Shown: positions 34,291-44,464, counted from the stretch's first letter. The stretch is 64,000 nt of DNA from Raphanus sativus (GCF_000801105.2 NC_079515.1:30589407-30653406); one strand, 5' to 3'. Numbers and translations: made by a program. The notes: generated by a model from the sequence alone, not told the origin.

Positions 34291-36177
34291 ATGTTGTGTC
34301 GGAGATTGGTGCTTGAGCCTCGTATCACCCTCAGTCCAGGAGGTACTCTTGCAACTCATTTGCTCTCTTGTTTCCTTCCCTCATGCGAACGAGCCTTTTC
34401 TTTTGGTAGCGATAGAAATCTCTCTTACAGAGAGAGACTGAGAAGTGGAATTGTTGGTATCAAGAAAGATGATGCTGTTGCTATGTTTCAGTCCATGATT
34501 CGGTCTCGTCCTCTTCCTACGGTCATAGACTTCAATCAGCTGTTTACTGCAGTTGCCAAAACAAAACAGTATGATCTCGTTTTAGCTCTCTCCAATGAAA
34601 TGGAGTTTCAAGGGATTGCACATGACCTCTACACGCTGAGTATCGTCATCAATTGCTTATGCCGGCGTCGTCGACTCGGTTTTGCTTTTTCTGTGATGGG
34701 GAAGATGTTGAAACTTGGGTATGAGCCTAACACTGTCACATTCTCAACTTTGATCAACGGTTTATGTCTCGAGGGCCGAGTTTCCGAAGCTGTGGAGTTA
34801 GTTGATCGTATGGTAGAGATGAAGGTTATTCCAGATCTCATCATACTTAACACTCTTGTCAATGGACTTTGTCTTCAAAGTAAAGTGTCTGAAGCTATGG
34901 CTTTGATTGATCGAATGATGGCTAATGGATGCCAACCCAATGAAGTTACCTATGGTCCTATTTTAAACAGAATGTGCAAGTCAGGGAACACTGCCTTGGC
35001 TTTCGATCTGTTCAGAAAGATGGAAGATAGAAAGATCAAGCTTGATGCAGTCATATACAATATCATCATAGATGGTCTTTGCAAAGACGGAAGCCTTGAA
35101 GATGCCCTCAACTTTTTCAATGAAATGGAAACCAAAGGGATCAAAGCAGATGTCTGTACCTACAACTCTCTCATAGGAGGCTTCTGTAGTTTTGGTAGAT
35201 GGGATGATGGTGCACAGCTGCTGAAGGATATGATCACTAGGGAAATCACCCCGGACGTCTTCACTTTCAATACTTTGATTGATAGTTTTGTGAAAGAAGG
35301 AAAGCTTACCGAGGCTAAAGAGCTGTACAATGAGATGATCACAAGAGGGATAGATCCTACTACCATTACGTATAATTCTTTAATATATGGGTTGTGCATG
35401 GAGAACAACACCCTAGGTGAAGCCAACCAGATGCTGGAACTGATGGTTACCAGGGGATGCGATCCTGATGTTGTGACGTTTAATACCCTTATAAACGGAT
35501 ACTGTAAGTCTAAACGAGTTGATGATGGTATGAGACTTTTCCGCAATATGTCTCTGAGAGGGGTGATTGCCAATACAGTCACTTATAGTACTCTCATCCA
35601 AGGCTTTTGTCAATCTGGAAAACTCGATGTTGCCAAAGAACTCTTCCAAGAGATGGTTTCTCAAGGTGCTCATCCTGATATTGTGACCTACAAAATTTTG
35701 CTGGATGGGTTGTGTGACAATGGAGAACTAGAAGAGGCATTGGGAATACTTGACAAAATGCACAAGAGTAAGATGGAACTTGATATTGGTATGTATAATA
35801 TCATCATTCACGGTATGTGCAATGAAAGTAAGGTCGATGAAGCTTGGGAGTTATTCTGTAGCCTACCTTCGAAAGGAGTGAAGCCTGATGTGAAAACATA
35901 TACTACAATGATAGGAGGACTATGTAGGAAAAGCTCGCTATCTGAAGCGGATATGTTGTTTACAAAGATGAAAGAGGATGGGATTGCGCCAAATGATTGT
36001 ACGTACAACACACTAATCCGAGCTCATCTCCGAGGCGGTGACATAAGCAATTCAGTTGAACTCATCGAAGAAATGAAGAGGTGTGGCTTTGCTGCACATG
36101 CTTCCACCATGAAGATGGTTATGGATATGTTAGTGGATGGTAGATTGGACAGAAGCTTTCTAGACATGCTTTCTTAA
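34291..36177 (+). CDS. Restorer-of-fertility-like P-type PPR protein (gene 2)
   Basis: A single exon of 628 residues. The N terminus (MLCRRLVLEPRITLSPGG) is a mitochondrial presequence unrelated to that of gene 1; similarity begins at YRERLRSGIVGIKKDDAV. About 15 P-type repeats follow. From GYEPNTVTFSTLING to about FVKEGK the two genes are almost identical at DNA level; repeats 9-14 alternate between identical and diverged patches, and the end (IAPNDCTYNTLIRAHLRGGD) is identical again. Differences fall on RNA-code residues of repeats 2, 10, 11 and 13. A third, broken copy is at 33586-33753. The protein presumably acts in mitochondria on a specific transcript; which one cannot be read here. 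Confidence 0.93.
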   Translation: MLCRRLVLEPRITLSPGGTLATHLLSCFLPSCERAFSFGSDRNLSYRERLRSGIVGIKKDDAVAMFQSMIRSRPLPTVIDFNQLFTAVAKTKQYDLVLALSNEMEFQGIAHDLYTLSIVINCLCRRRRLGFAFSVMGKMLKLGYEPNTVTFSTLINGLCLEGRVSEAVELVDRMVEMKVIPDLIILNTLVNGLCLQSKVSEAMALIDRMMANGCQPNEVTYGPILNRMCKSGNTALAFDLFRKMEDRKIKLDAVIYNIIIDGLCKDGSLEDALNFFNEMETKGIKADVCTYNSLIGGFCSFGRWDDGAQLLKDMITREITPDVFTFNTLIDSFVKEGKLTEAKELYNEMITRGIDPTTITYNSLIYGLCMENNTLGEANQMLELMVTRGCDPDVVTFNTLINGYCKSKRVDDGMRLFRNMSLRGVIANTVTYSTLIQGFCQSGKLDVAKELFQEMVSQGAHPDIVTYKILLDGLCDNGELEEALGILDKMHKSKMELDIGMYNIIIHGMCNESKVDEAWELFCSLPSKGVKPDVKTYTTMIGGLCRKSSLSEADMLFTKMKEDGIAPNDCTYNTLIRAHLRGGDISNSVELIEEMKRCGFAAHASTMKMVMDMLVDGRLDRSFLDMLS

Positions 36178-37017
36178 ATGCTTCATCTAACTAAGTGCCG
36201 GTTAGTCTTTAGTCTTTACTATTTAATTGGGTTTTATTAGTTGAAACCAGTTTTTTTGTTGTAAATGTCTGAGGGCAATGTGTGTTCTATGGTCTGCCCT
36301 TAAATTACAACATAGGCAGTGCTTTGCGAAAGGTTTCTTGGCTTTGGTAAGGTTTGGGAAGTTTTCTAGATATTAAAAACGACTGAGCAAGTTCTTATTT
36401 TCATCTGTATACTTTGCTTTTTAGGCTTTACTCGTAACGTTGTGAACAAATCTGTTATTTCTCTAGTTTGTTTTGTTAACTGGCTTTTTTGGTACATGTC
36501 TCTGCACTGAAACGAACGTTACATGATCTGTTCTAAAATGTCCTTTCCTTGGGTGGACTTGAAACATAACAAAAGGATGCTGATATATATATATATATAC
36601 GGGTACTTTGTTGTTTTGCTCATTTTCTCAGAAACTGAACTTGTAGAGACTTCTCCATGAACTGCGATTGTCTCGTTCAGTCAAGTGGTTCTCCACTGAA
36701 CTTATTTTGCAGATCTTTCTCATAAGTTAGTCGGAATGCGAATTGGTCACGGAGAACTAGCCGAGAACCTTGGATACTAAGATGCTCCGAGTATGGTATT
36801 ATCGCAGGAATTGTGATCACAAATATGGTACATAAGAATTTTTTCCCGTGTGGCCGACCATTGATACGATGAATGTTCTTGTGTTATCCATGACCTGTTA
36901 GTATTTGATTTTTTCTCAAATGTTGTTTGTGTTGAAGAAACTTTTCTTTGCTCATTCTTTTCAGGTTTTCTTGCTTAGTTATATATATATAGAGATAACT
37001 ATATAGGATTTGATGTG
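36178..37017. other. PPR gene 2 3' flank
   Basis: AT-rich sequence with (TA)n runs near 36583-36598 and 36979-36990. No gene recognised. It ends where the right copy of the flanking direct repeat begins. Confidence 0.45.
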
Positions 37018-37296
37018 ATGAGTTTTAGAGATGGCGTTTCGAAAAGCAAATGTACAACATGCTTAGTGCTTTTATTCAATCTGTATAAAAACATTTGTTT
37101 TTTTTATTGCAAAATAGTAAGTATAAAGACAACGAAAATGGTGAAGTTCAACATCACATGAACAACACATATATAGAGATCAATCATTTGGTAAAAGGCA
37201 TCATCACCCCAATATCTGAGAGGGAATAGCACTGATCAACTTCTGTCTCAAGAAATCCTCATAAGCCTCAACAATGAGATGATCATCGTCCCACTT
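37018..37296. repeat. Right copy of the ~270-bp direct repeat flanking the PPR block
   Basis: It starts with a copy of the WEB gene end (AGATGGCG, then AAATGTACAACATGCTTAGTG), which is out of place here, and continues into the 3' end of the intact FMO gene 2. It mirrors 30765-31040. In both copies the WEB-type stop and the FMO stop face each other about 130-140 bp apart, the arrangement of two convergent neighbours. Confidence 0.85.
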
Positions 37297-38916
37297 ATCA
37301 CGAAAAGAGTCTGATTGTGTGGAAAGTCTTACATAGCCGCCTTCTAACTCCTGGTTTCTCCACTGTTCAACAGGTGGTTCACCAATCTGATCAGCTATCC
37401 ATTTGAGGTACTCAACCTGAGCGACGACACCAAGACGATGCGTGTATCTCTTGGGGAACCCGTTAGCATCACGCTTTGCATAGAGGGCGTTAGTGTCCTC
37501 CATCATTTTTTCTTCTGAAGGAAGTGTGACACGACCGGACAAAACTGCAGCCACCCACTTGCTTTGAAGCTCAAACATAGTGAATAGCAATGTCTGAATC
37601 AAAGAAAAAGGTCTTATTAAGCGATGATTAGTCTCACACAGAAGCTAAAAGACACAAGTGAGAGACTTAACCATCCATGGTAAACCGACGAAGGAAAGCC
37701 CCGGAGCAAGTGCAGGTGGAAACACATGTTTGTAAAGAGGTCCAACACAGTTATCCTCAACGGTAATATATCCATTGGTATTAAGAAACGGGAAGTGATA
37801 TATGTAACCCGTGCAGTGCACAATAGTATCTGCCTGTACAACCTTACCATTCTTGAAAACAATAGAACCATCTTTACGTGCGGTTTCTATCTGCACAAAC
37901 ATATATTGAATCATCTTTACGTGCCTACTCAATTAATTCATAATGTAATGTTTTCTTCAACATTGGAAATGATAATGTTTTTTTCTTTCATTCTGTTTTT
38001 ACCATAGGGTGAAGCCATAGATTGTTGGCCCCTGGAAGCTTCTCATATGTCTCAGACGGTTTCGACCTAGCCGCGATATGGACTTCTTTAGCCACTCCTG
38101 TTAAGTCCCTGCTGATATCTGATCCACTCGCAAAGTTTCCTATCACTACCACCACCTTTCAAACATGTCAGGCCATAGTAAAGCACAAATCAGTAATAAG
38201 TTGTGTAAAACCCTACCTGGTCTTTGAATGGATCAGGGACTCTGTAGTTGTGACTATGAAGTTGCTTCCCTGGCCATACATCTATACCTAAAACCAACAC
38301 TCAAATCATTTCACGTAATAAGTCAAACATGTATTACTTCAAAAAGTCAACGAACTTTTAATCAGTTACCAGGAACTTGAGCAACACGAGGCTCTGTGTA
38401 GTGTCCATTACACACGACAACGGAGTCAAAGATCTCGTCTCTAGTCACCCCATCGGAGTTTCTTGATCGGATCTTCCACTTCCGACCATCCTGCTCGACA
38501 AGAACCACTTCTGTCCCGAACCGAACCATCTCCACGAGTTCGAACTCTCTCGCGAAGTCTTTGAGGTAAGCCAAGACTTCCCTGTGATTAGGATACCTTC
38601 TCGGGTCTCTAGACTCGTCGTGTTCGGGTCGTGGCACGAAAGGGAAGTCGCTGTAACCCATACACTCTCTCGGGAGATTGGTCCGTAGCGAGTCGTAGAC
38701 GCTAGAGTGGACTACGGTTCGGTTTGGATCGAGACTTAGCGGGTCCGGTTCGCTTTGAGGCGTGTACACCCAGAGACCTCCGACTTCTGTGTTGCGTTCG
38801 AAAACGACGACGGAGTGTGATTCGCGGCGGAGCTCTCGTGCAGCTACGAGTCCGGCGGCTCCTGCTCCGATCACTGCCACGTGGAGTGAATTGACTGGGC
38901 TGCAAGAGGGTGCCAT
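37204..38916 (-). CDS. Flavin-containing monooxygenase FMO GS-OX5-like (gene 2)
   Basis: Five exons splice in phase: 38916-38370, 38287-38217, 38155-38003, 37890-37672 and 37593-37204, giving 459 residues, the usual length. The FAD motif is GAGAAG (residues 17-22), the NADPH motif GNFASG (212-217), with HCTGYIYHFPFL and HVFPPALAPGLSFVGLPW after it. The N-terminal half and ending (HLIVEAYEDFLRQKLIS) agree with my recall of Arabidopsis FMO GS-OX5 (At1g12140), which oxidises methylthioalkyl to methylsulfinylalkyl glucosinolates, preferring long chains there. Introns present in FMO gene 1 at CTG|Y and in the last coding part are absent. Only about 190 bp separate the ATG from a Copia LTR upstream. 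Confidence 0.95.
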
Positions 38917-39106
38917 TATTGTTGGTTAAGAAAATTGTTAGGCTCCCAATCGTCTGAGAGAGCAATCATTTTATTATAAATGGTTATAATTTTTTTTTTA
39001 ATAATGCATGTTGATGAATGATGACAAAAGAAAACATTATCTTAAATACTTTTGTGAAGTGTGCCATAAACGGGTTGAAAGAATAAAAATGTACTTGATA
39101 AAGCAA

Positions 39107-39278
39107 TGTTGTAAATAAAGAAGAGAAGAGAAGAGAAGAGAGGAATTTGTGTGTCTTATTCCATGAATAATGATCTCCTTATATAGGATACAATAGCTTG
39201 GAGACAAAGCTTAACTTGGAGTGGGGAACAAGTATATCTAGGACTTTCCATATGGACATCACTACAATATTTATAACA
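39107..39278 (-). repeat. 3' LTR of the Copia element
   Basis: 172 bp. On the minus strand it starts TGTTATAAATATTGTAGTG and ends TTTACAACA. It contains a purine-rich GAAGA repeat (39120-39142, seen on plus). It faces FMO gene 2. Confidence 0.92.
39177..39185 (-). promoter_or_regulatory. TATA box in the 3' LTR, directed at FMO gene 2
   Basis: TATATAAGG reads on the minus strand at 39185-39177. Transcription from here would start near 39150 and run directly into FMO gene 2, whose ATG is at 38916. Confidence 0.55.
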
Positions 39279-39599
39279 CTTCCCCTTGATGTCCAATATG
39301 TCGAAGTGCTTTCAAAACGCCGTAGATGTTGTCTCGTTAAAAACCGAGATTGTAATGCCATAACCGTCTAGAGTTTGTAATGCGTTTGGAATACTGCCTC
39401 GTTAAAACCTTTCCATGGTAAACCCAAAAACCCAATGTGGTAAAAACGGGAAGCCATGGATAGGAAAAAGAGTACAGCCGCATTACTTCCCCTGAAGTGA
39501 ATATCACTGAAGGCTTCTCAGTGATCGCATACCAATCTGCTGCATAAGCTTCCTGAGCGTGCATGTTGGTAATGCCTAAGTGAAGAGGTCGGCTGAGTT

Positions 39600-40000
39600 C
39601 TCGCTAGATCTGACTTAGAGGACCTTGACCTCTCCTTCTTTCTGAAGATCGTTGGTGAAGAAGAACTTGGGGAGAACATGCTTAGTCTTGTCACCCTTGA
39701 TGTAACCATCTTTGAGCTGAGCTATGCAGGCCGTATTGTCTTCGTAAAGAACGGTCGGCTCGTCTTTACCATCCGTGATCCCACATGCTGTCCGAATATG
39801 GTGTGTCATGAGTTTCAACCAGACACACTCTCCGCTTGCTTCATGGATCGCCAATATATCCGAGTGATTGGATGATGTGGCTGATATAGTCTGCTTGACT
39901 GATCTCCATGAAATGGTCGTGCCTCCATATGTGAAAACATAGCCGGTTTGGGACTTAGCACTGTGTGGATCGGACTGGTAACCTGCATCAACAAAATGCT
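39600..40000 (-). pseudogene. Copia RNase H remnant
   Basis: Minus-strand frames carry Copia RNase H signatures: SWRSMKQAESVSG-type sequence near 39880, AIHEASGECVWLKLMTHHI, VLYEDNTACIAQLKDGYIKG, and DKTKHVLPKFFFTNDLQKEG near 39660. Frames change between the first and later pieces, and the C-terminal end breaks up in the stretch down to 39337. It is all that is left of pol. Confidence 0.88.
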
Positions 40001-43000
40001 TTCATGATATTCATGGTCCATTCGGATCATATGGTTTATCTCTCTTAGATAAATTCGACCATGAATGTCTTTGTATGTCCATGATCTGTCTGGATCATGA
40101 CATCATCCATAATCCATCCGGACTATGTTCTTGTCCACTATATATCTTATTCATATCCTTTGACCAAAACTCTTTATGAACTTTTAGTATATGTCCACGG
40201 CCTGTTCATGAAGTGGCTATTGTGTTGTAGTTTGAAGTTTAATCAAAACTAAGCCACTTTTTGGTCAATAGGACGTTCCTCTCACTTGGATGGTTTAGGT
40301 CGGATTTAAGACCTAGAGGAACTGGTCGGAACAAGCTGGACGGGATGGATTGGTCAGGACCAATGATGATTAAGGTCGAACTAGGTCGGACATGATCCTA
40401 GTCGGTATGGTTCCCTTTGGTCGTGAATCTGATGGATTCTCGGACCATTTGATCTATCTATTCTTGGTATGTTGGATCATAGATCCCAACATTCATATAC
40501 GGCTAATGATCTCTATGGCCTTTCCAAGAATCAATCATCTTAATCATCCTTTCTTTAAATATAAACACAAGGAATATATTGACTACTATATGGACTGATC
40601 TGAAACGTTCTTATAGAACTTTCTATTAAGCATCACTTAGTCTTATCATATCGTGTGTATGCAGCTGCATTTCAGTCCATGAACAACGCAGGAACGATGT
40701 TGTTCTATGAGAACTTCTTTCTCATCTTTCAAGGTATCTTATATTACCTTTATATCCAGTGAGATATCCAATGTCTACTACATCTTTCTTAGATGTCCAG
40801 ATTTCGATATTGGGTAGTAGCATTCACCACATTAGGAATTTATTTCCTTGTTCCTTAGTCCCTGTGAGTATCCTTGTGTGATCAAGCCATTCCATTGAAT
40901 GCTTTATGTAGCAACATGTACGACCACTTGTTTGTACTTTCATGTTCTACTGCTCACGATTTTCTTTTCCTCACAAGACTCATCTGTTCACTGGTTAGAT
41001 GGCGTCTCACTTATGTATTTGGCCAATACGCCCATCTCATACATTCTTTGGGTTTAACTCCACGTCTCATTCTATGAGTACTCTTACGTGGGTTAGTGAT
41101 CCTCGCATATCTCTTATGCTCAAGTGCTTTCTCTTTATCACTTATGAGTGTGTGTATGTGTCGACACTTTATATAATGTTCCATCGCGTTCTATCGCGTT
41201 CTAGACATGATACAATCGATTGAGATTTTATTATTATCAGGATCATTGAATACTTTGTAGTTTGCAAGGCTACATTGTATGATACCTGTACCTTAGGACC
41301 GGCCGGTCTTATCTTATTGTCTAGTATGGTTTCTCTTTCATGAACCCGGATCTATCATTATGAGCACCTTATCTCTTTATATCCGAGGTTCCTTATATAT
41401 GGAACATACTTGTCTATCTTGTATAGACTTCTACAGCAACTTGATTATGTCTCTACTAGGACATTTATATAGTGGTGCTAAGCTGGTATGACTTAGTCAT
41501 TCTTTCGGGTCTGTCTGGCTATCATTCTTTCTTTGTTTATGGACGTCCAGTACATATATATCTGGTCCGAGGATCTTTGCCAAGACTTGGATGATTAAAA
41601 CCATTCCACTTTCACTTTCTATTTACCAGCTTATAGCTTTCTCCATGATGTTGGATAGTCGGATTCATCTTGTATGTAATCCGTGTACCTTGGCCACAAT
41701 ATGATCACCTTTGTTTGGCTCATGGTCTCACTGAATTCGTGGGAGAAAGATCATGTTCTCTTATCCAACATATATTCCCGATTTTCATCTCATCCTTAGA
41801 TGAGGTATTCCATCCTAGATGGCACATAGGTATGTGGTGGTTTATTCATAGACTCTTAGGATGGTCTATATCTGGATTATGACCCTTTATCATCTTTAGA
41901 CGGGAATATCTATGCTCACTTTATATGGCCTGATGTATCTTATCTTTCATACATGTATTCTTGTGGTGTACCCAAGCTTATAGACTTTTGAAGTCTCAAC
42001 CTTATAGGTTATGCCTTATACGGCCAAGCTATAATGTCTTATGGCCTTTGGCCAGGCTTATCATGTTCGGGTTTTATAGTATGGTCATGGACCATACGGA
42101 GTGTTTATTCTCCCCCTCATGAACATGCTATAAAATACATTTGTTTGTCCTCACTTAAACGTAATGCTTGGACGGCCAGCATGGTTTTAGACCATGTTAC
42201 ACGAATTTGTGGTCTGGTCATGATCACGGGTTTTGTCCTCACTACCCTTATGATCAGATTATACTTTCGTGTTGCTTGGAACAATGAAGCCTACTGAGTT
42301 TCCCTTGTGTACATGTTTCACAACGTGAGATCTTATGGGATAACTCTTTGTGCCTTAGTAATTTTAAACTTTGAATCAAGTTCGGACCAGGATGGCTAAT
42401 CCGGTCATGCCATAAAGTGTATAAATTCGTTGGTGAACCTTACTGGTTACCTAGGCTTTTATGCCTTATCACACTGATCCTTAGCATAGTATTAGATCAG
42501 TAGGGAGAATGTAGTCTCGACCTCTCTTATATATATGCCTTTGGCGATTTTCATAAGCTAAAGGGACATTTCCTTTTGCTTTACTTTGCCCATTGGTTTA
42601 TTATTGAAACCATTTTGATGTGGCTTGTAATGCCATTTCGACCTTTACTCCCTCCTCGACCATGATTGGATCTACAACCACGGTTATTGTGGTATCCTTG
42701 TCCACGGCCAGTGGAGATTTTGGTCTCTCTCAATGGGTCTTAGGTGATAAATTTCGTGCCTCTTAAGGCCATGCCTTAGGCGTGGTGGTCTAGACATACG
42801 CTTCTCGAGTTTTCATTCTCATTTGTCAATCAAAAATATTTTTCAAGCAAATCAATCAAGATAAAAGAAAAACTTTTATTAATGCTATGAAATTTGAATG
42901 ACAAATTATATTTAAAAGAAAACACCAAATCATAAGTATGAAATCAGAATGTCAAAAGGCTTAAACAATAGCCGGCCAGTCCATAATAACATCTTGGACG

Positions 43001-43018
43001 TGGCTCACATTTGGTTCT
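40001..43018. other. Non-coding interior of the Copia element, hairpin-rich
   Basis: About 3 kb without a credible reading frame occupies the place of protease, integrase and reverse transcriptase. It is rich in GGCC/GGTC words and short perfect inverted repeats, for example TATGGTCATGGACCATA at 42080-42096 and CATGGTTTTAGACCATG at 42180-42196. These look like relatives of the hairpin units in the leader. Confidence 0.6.
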
Positions 43019-43705
43019 CTATTCAATGAATAAACCAATCTCATCATCTATATGAGTCCACCCGAATTTTCTTTTCTTAGCTTCTTCAGCATCACCGTAT
43101 ATCATCTCACATTGATACTCGGCACTTATCTCCATAACATAGTCGAGTTTGTCGAGGTTGACTTTCCTTTTCTGCTTCTTTTCCTCAAGATCTGAAAGGT
43201 ATGAGAGAAGGTCGTAATAGGTTGTGAAACCTTTAGCCTTCTGTGATAACAACACTTCCTTTGAATGGATCGTGTCACGAGTCTTGCTTAACAAGTCATA
43301 GTTTGTTATCACTACACCACATAGTTTAAGACTATAGGTGATTCTCATAAGATCAAAGTGATAGTCATCCACGGATTCATAATCCTGGAACCTCAGAGCC
43401 TTCCATTCTTTCATGGACTCATCTAGTAGTGGCTCGAAGAACATGGTGTTCAATCTCGACCAGAGATCGTAAGGATCGTTGATGTAACTGCACTCATCAT
43501 ACAGATCCTTCACGAGATGCTTTTTCATTATCAAAACAGCTCTACGCCTTTCATATGCAAGGGTATCATTGCCGTATTTGATACACTTCCCAAGTCCTTT
43601 AGACTTTAAATCGGCTGAAGTGTTCATCGCCCAATCAAGGTAATTGTCTCCATTGAGATCAAGGGCTGGGTAATCCGAGTGATGGAGTCTCGACATCTGA
43701 ATCAT
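43019..43705 (-). CDS. Copia gag protein (UBN2-type)
   Basis: An open frame on the minus strand encodes about 228 residues from MIQMSRLHHSDYPALDLNGD. It matches plant Copia gag proteins: NYLDWAMNTSADLKSKGLGK, AVLIMKKHLVKDLYDECSYI, DPYDLWSRLNTMF and YSLKLCGVVITNYDLLSKT. A zinc knuckle (CCHC) is not seen before the stop, so the nucleocapsid end is lost or out of frame. The most likely start is the ATG at 43705; the frame is open further upstream to about 43759 without an ATG. Confidence 0.85.
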   Translation of the reverse strand: MIQMSRLHHSDYPALDLNGDNYLDWAMNTSADLKSKGLGKCIKYGNDTLAYERRRAVLIMKKHLVKDLYDECSYINDPYDLWSRLNTMFFEPLLDESMKEWKALRFQDYESVDDYHFDLMRITYSLKLCGVVITNYDLLSKTRDTIHSKEVLLSQKAKGFTTYYDLLSYLSDLEEKKQKRKVNLDKLDYVMEISAEYQCEMIYGDAEEAKKRKFGWTHIDDEIGLFIE

Positions 43706-43987
43706 ATCAAAATGATTTGTGTTAGTACATACAATTTTCTGATGCCATTGGCTATCCAAGAAATAAAAGGCACTCGGCTAGTATGTAAATAATAAAGCCA
43801 TATGGCTTGTGTGACCAATGCCATTCGACTATTACACAATTAAATCACATTGCCAGCAAACAAATAAGAGGGCCATACGGCCAGTTTGCATTCTCTTTAG
43901 AAATTTACTTTCTCATAACTCATCCATCACTTAATCAACTTATTTGATTTATAAATCCCTTGAAAATAGTGGGATGGAAGAGTGCAT

Positions 43988-44453
43988 GGTTTAGCCATAC
44001 CATATGGTATGCTACATCGACCCATGCGATTTAATGGTCTAGTAGTACCATTCGGTACACATCCTCGACCAAATAAAACGGATCGTGATTTAGCTGCACT
44101 GTGGTGCGCATCATCCATCACCGGTGATTGTGGATCACCGTGGATCATCGAGGATCACCGTGGATCACCTTGGATCACTGATCATCGTAGATTATCGCGG
44201 ATCATCGAGGATCATCATGGATCATAGGTCAACGCGGATCATCGTGGATGATCACCGTGAATCATAGGTGAAAAATCTAGTTGCACCTGAGGGTGAACAT
44301 CATCGACCATTGATTTTGTTTTATGGTCTAATCGTACTTAAGAGTACGTATCATCGACCTTTACTTCATATGGTCTAGTCATACCTATTGGTATGCATCA
44401 TTGACTTAAAAGAAAATCATGGTCTAGCCACACTATGGTGTGCATCATCGACC
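43988..44453 (-). other. Array of six covarying hairpin units in the Copia leader
   Basis: Six units of 33-35 bp lie at 43988-44022, 44036-44070, 44275-44308, 44325-44359, 44372-44405 and 44421-44453. Most share the flanks GGTCTAG and CATCATCGACC, which are themselves partly complementary (GGTC/GACC). Each has a different but self-complementary core: CATACC/GGTATG, GTACC/GGTAC, CACC/GGTG, CGTACT/AGTACG, CATACC/GGTATG and CACAC/GTGTG, with a 4-base loop. Pairing is kept while sequence changes, the mark of selected RNA or DNA structure. It lies between the primer site and gag on the element's sense strand, where packaging, dimerisation or translation signals occur. No family known to me fits. 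Confidence 0.75.
44119..44274. repeat. Degenerate GGATCAYCG short tandem repeat
   Basis: About 14 imperfect copies of a 9-12 base word (GGATCACCGT, GGATCATCGA and variants) stand between hairpin units two and three in the Copia leader. Confidence 0.85.
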
Positions 44454-44464
44454 AAAAGATGTGG

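Noticed and set aside
40392..42297. Plus-strand open frames within the Copia element
   Set aside because: Opposite to the element's sense strand, with no recognised domain; non-coding interior.
43988..44453. CRISPR-like array (regular repeat with variable cores)
   Set aside because: The variable cores are self-complementary hairpins, spacing is irregular, no cas genes exist, and this is plant nuclear DNA within a retrotransposon.
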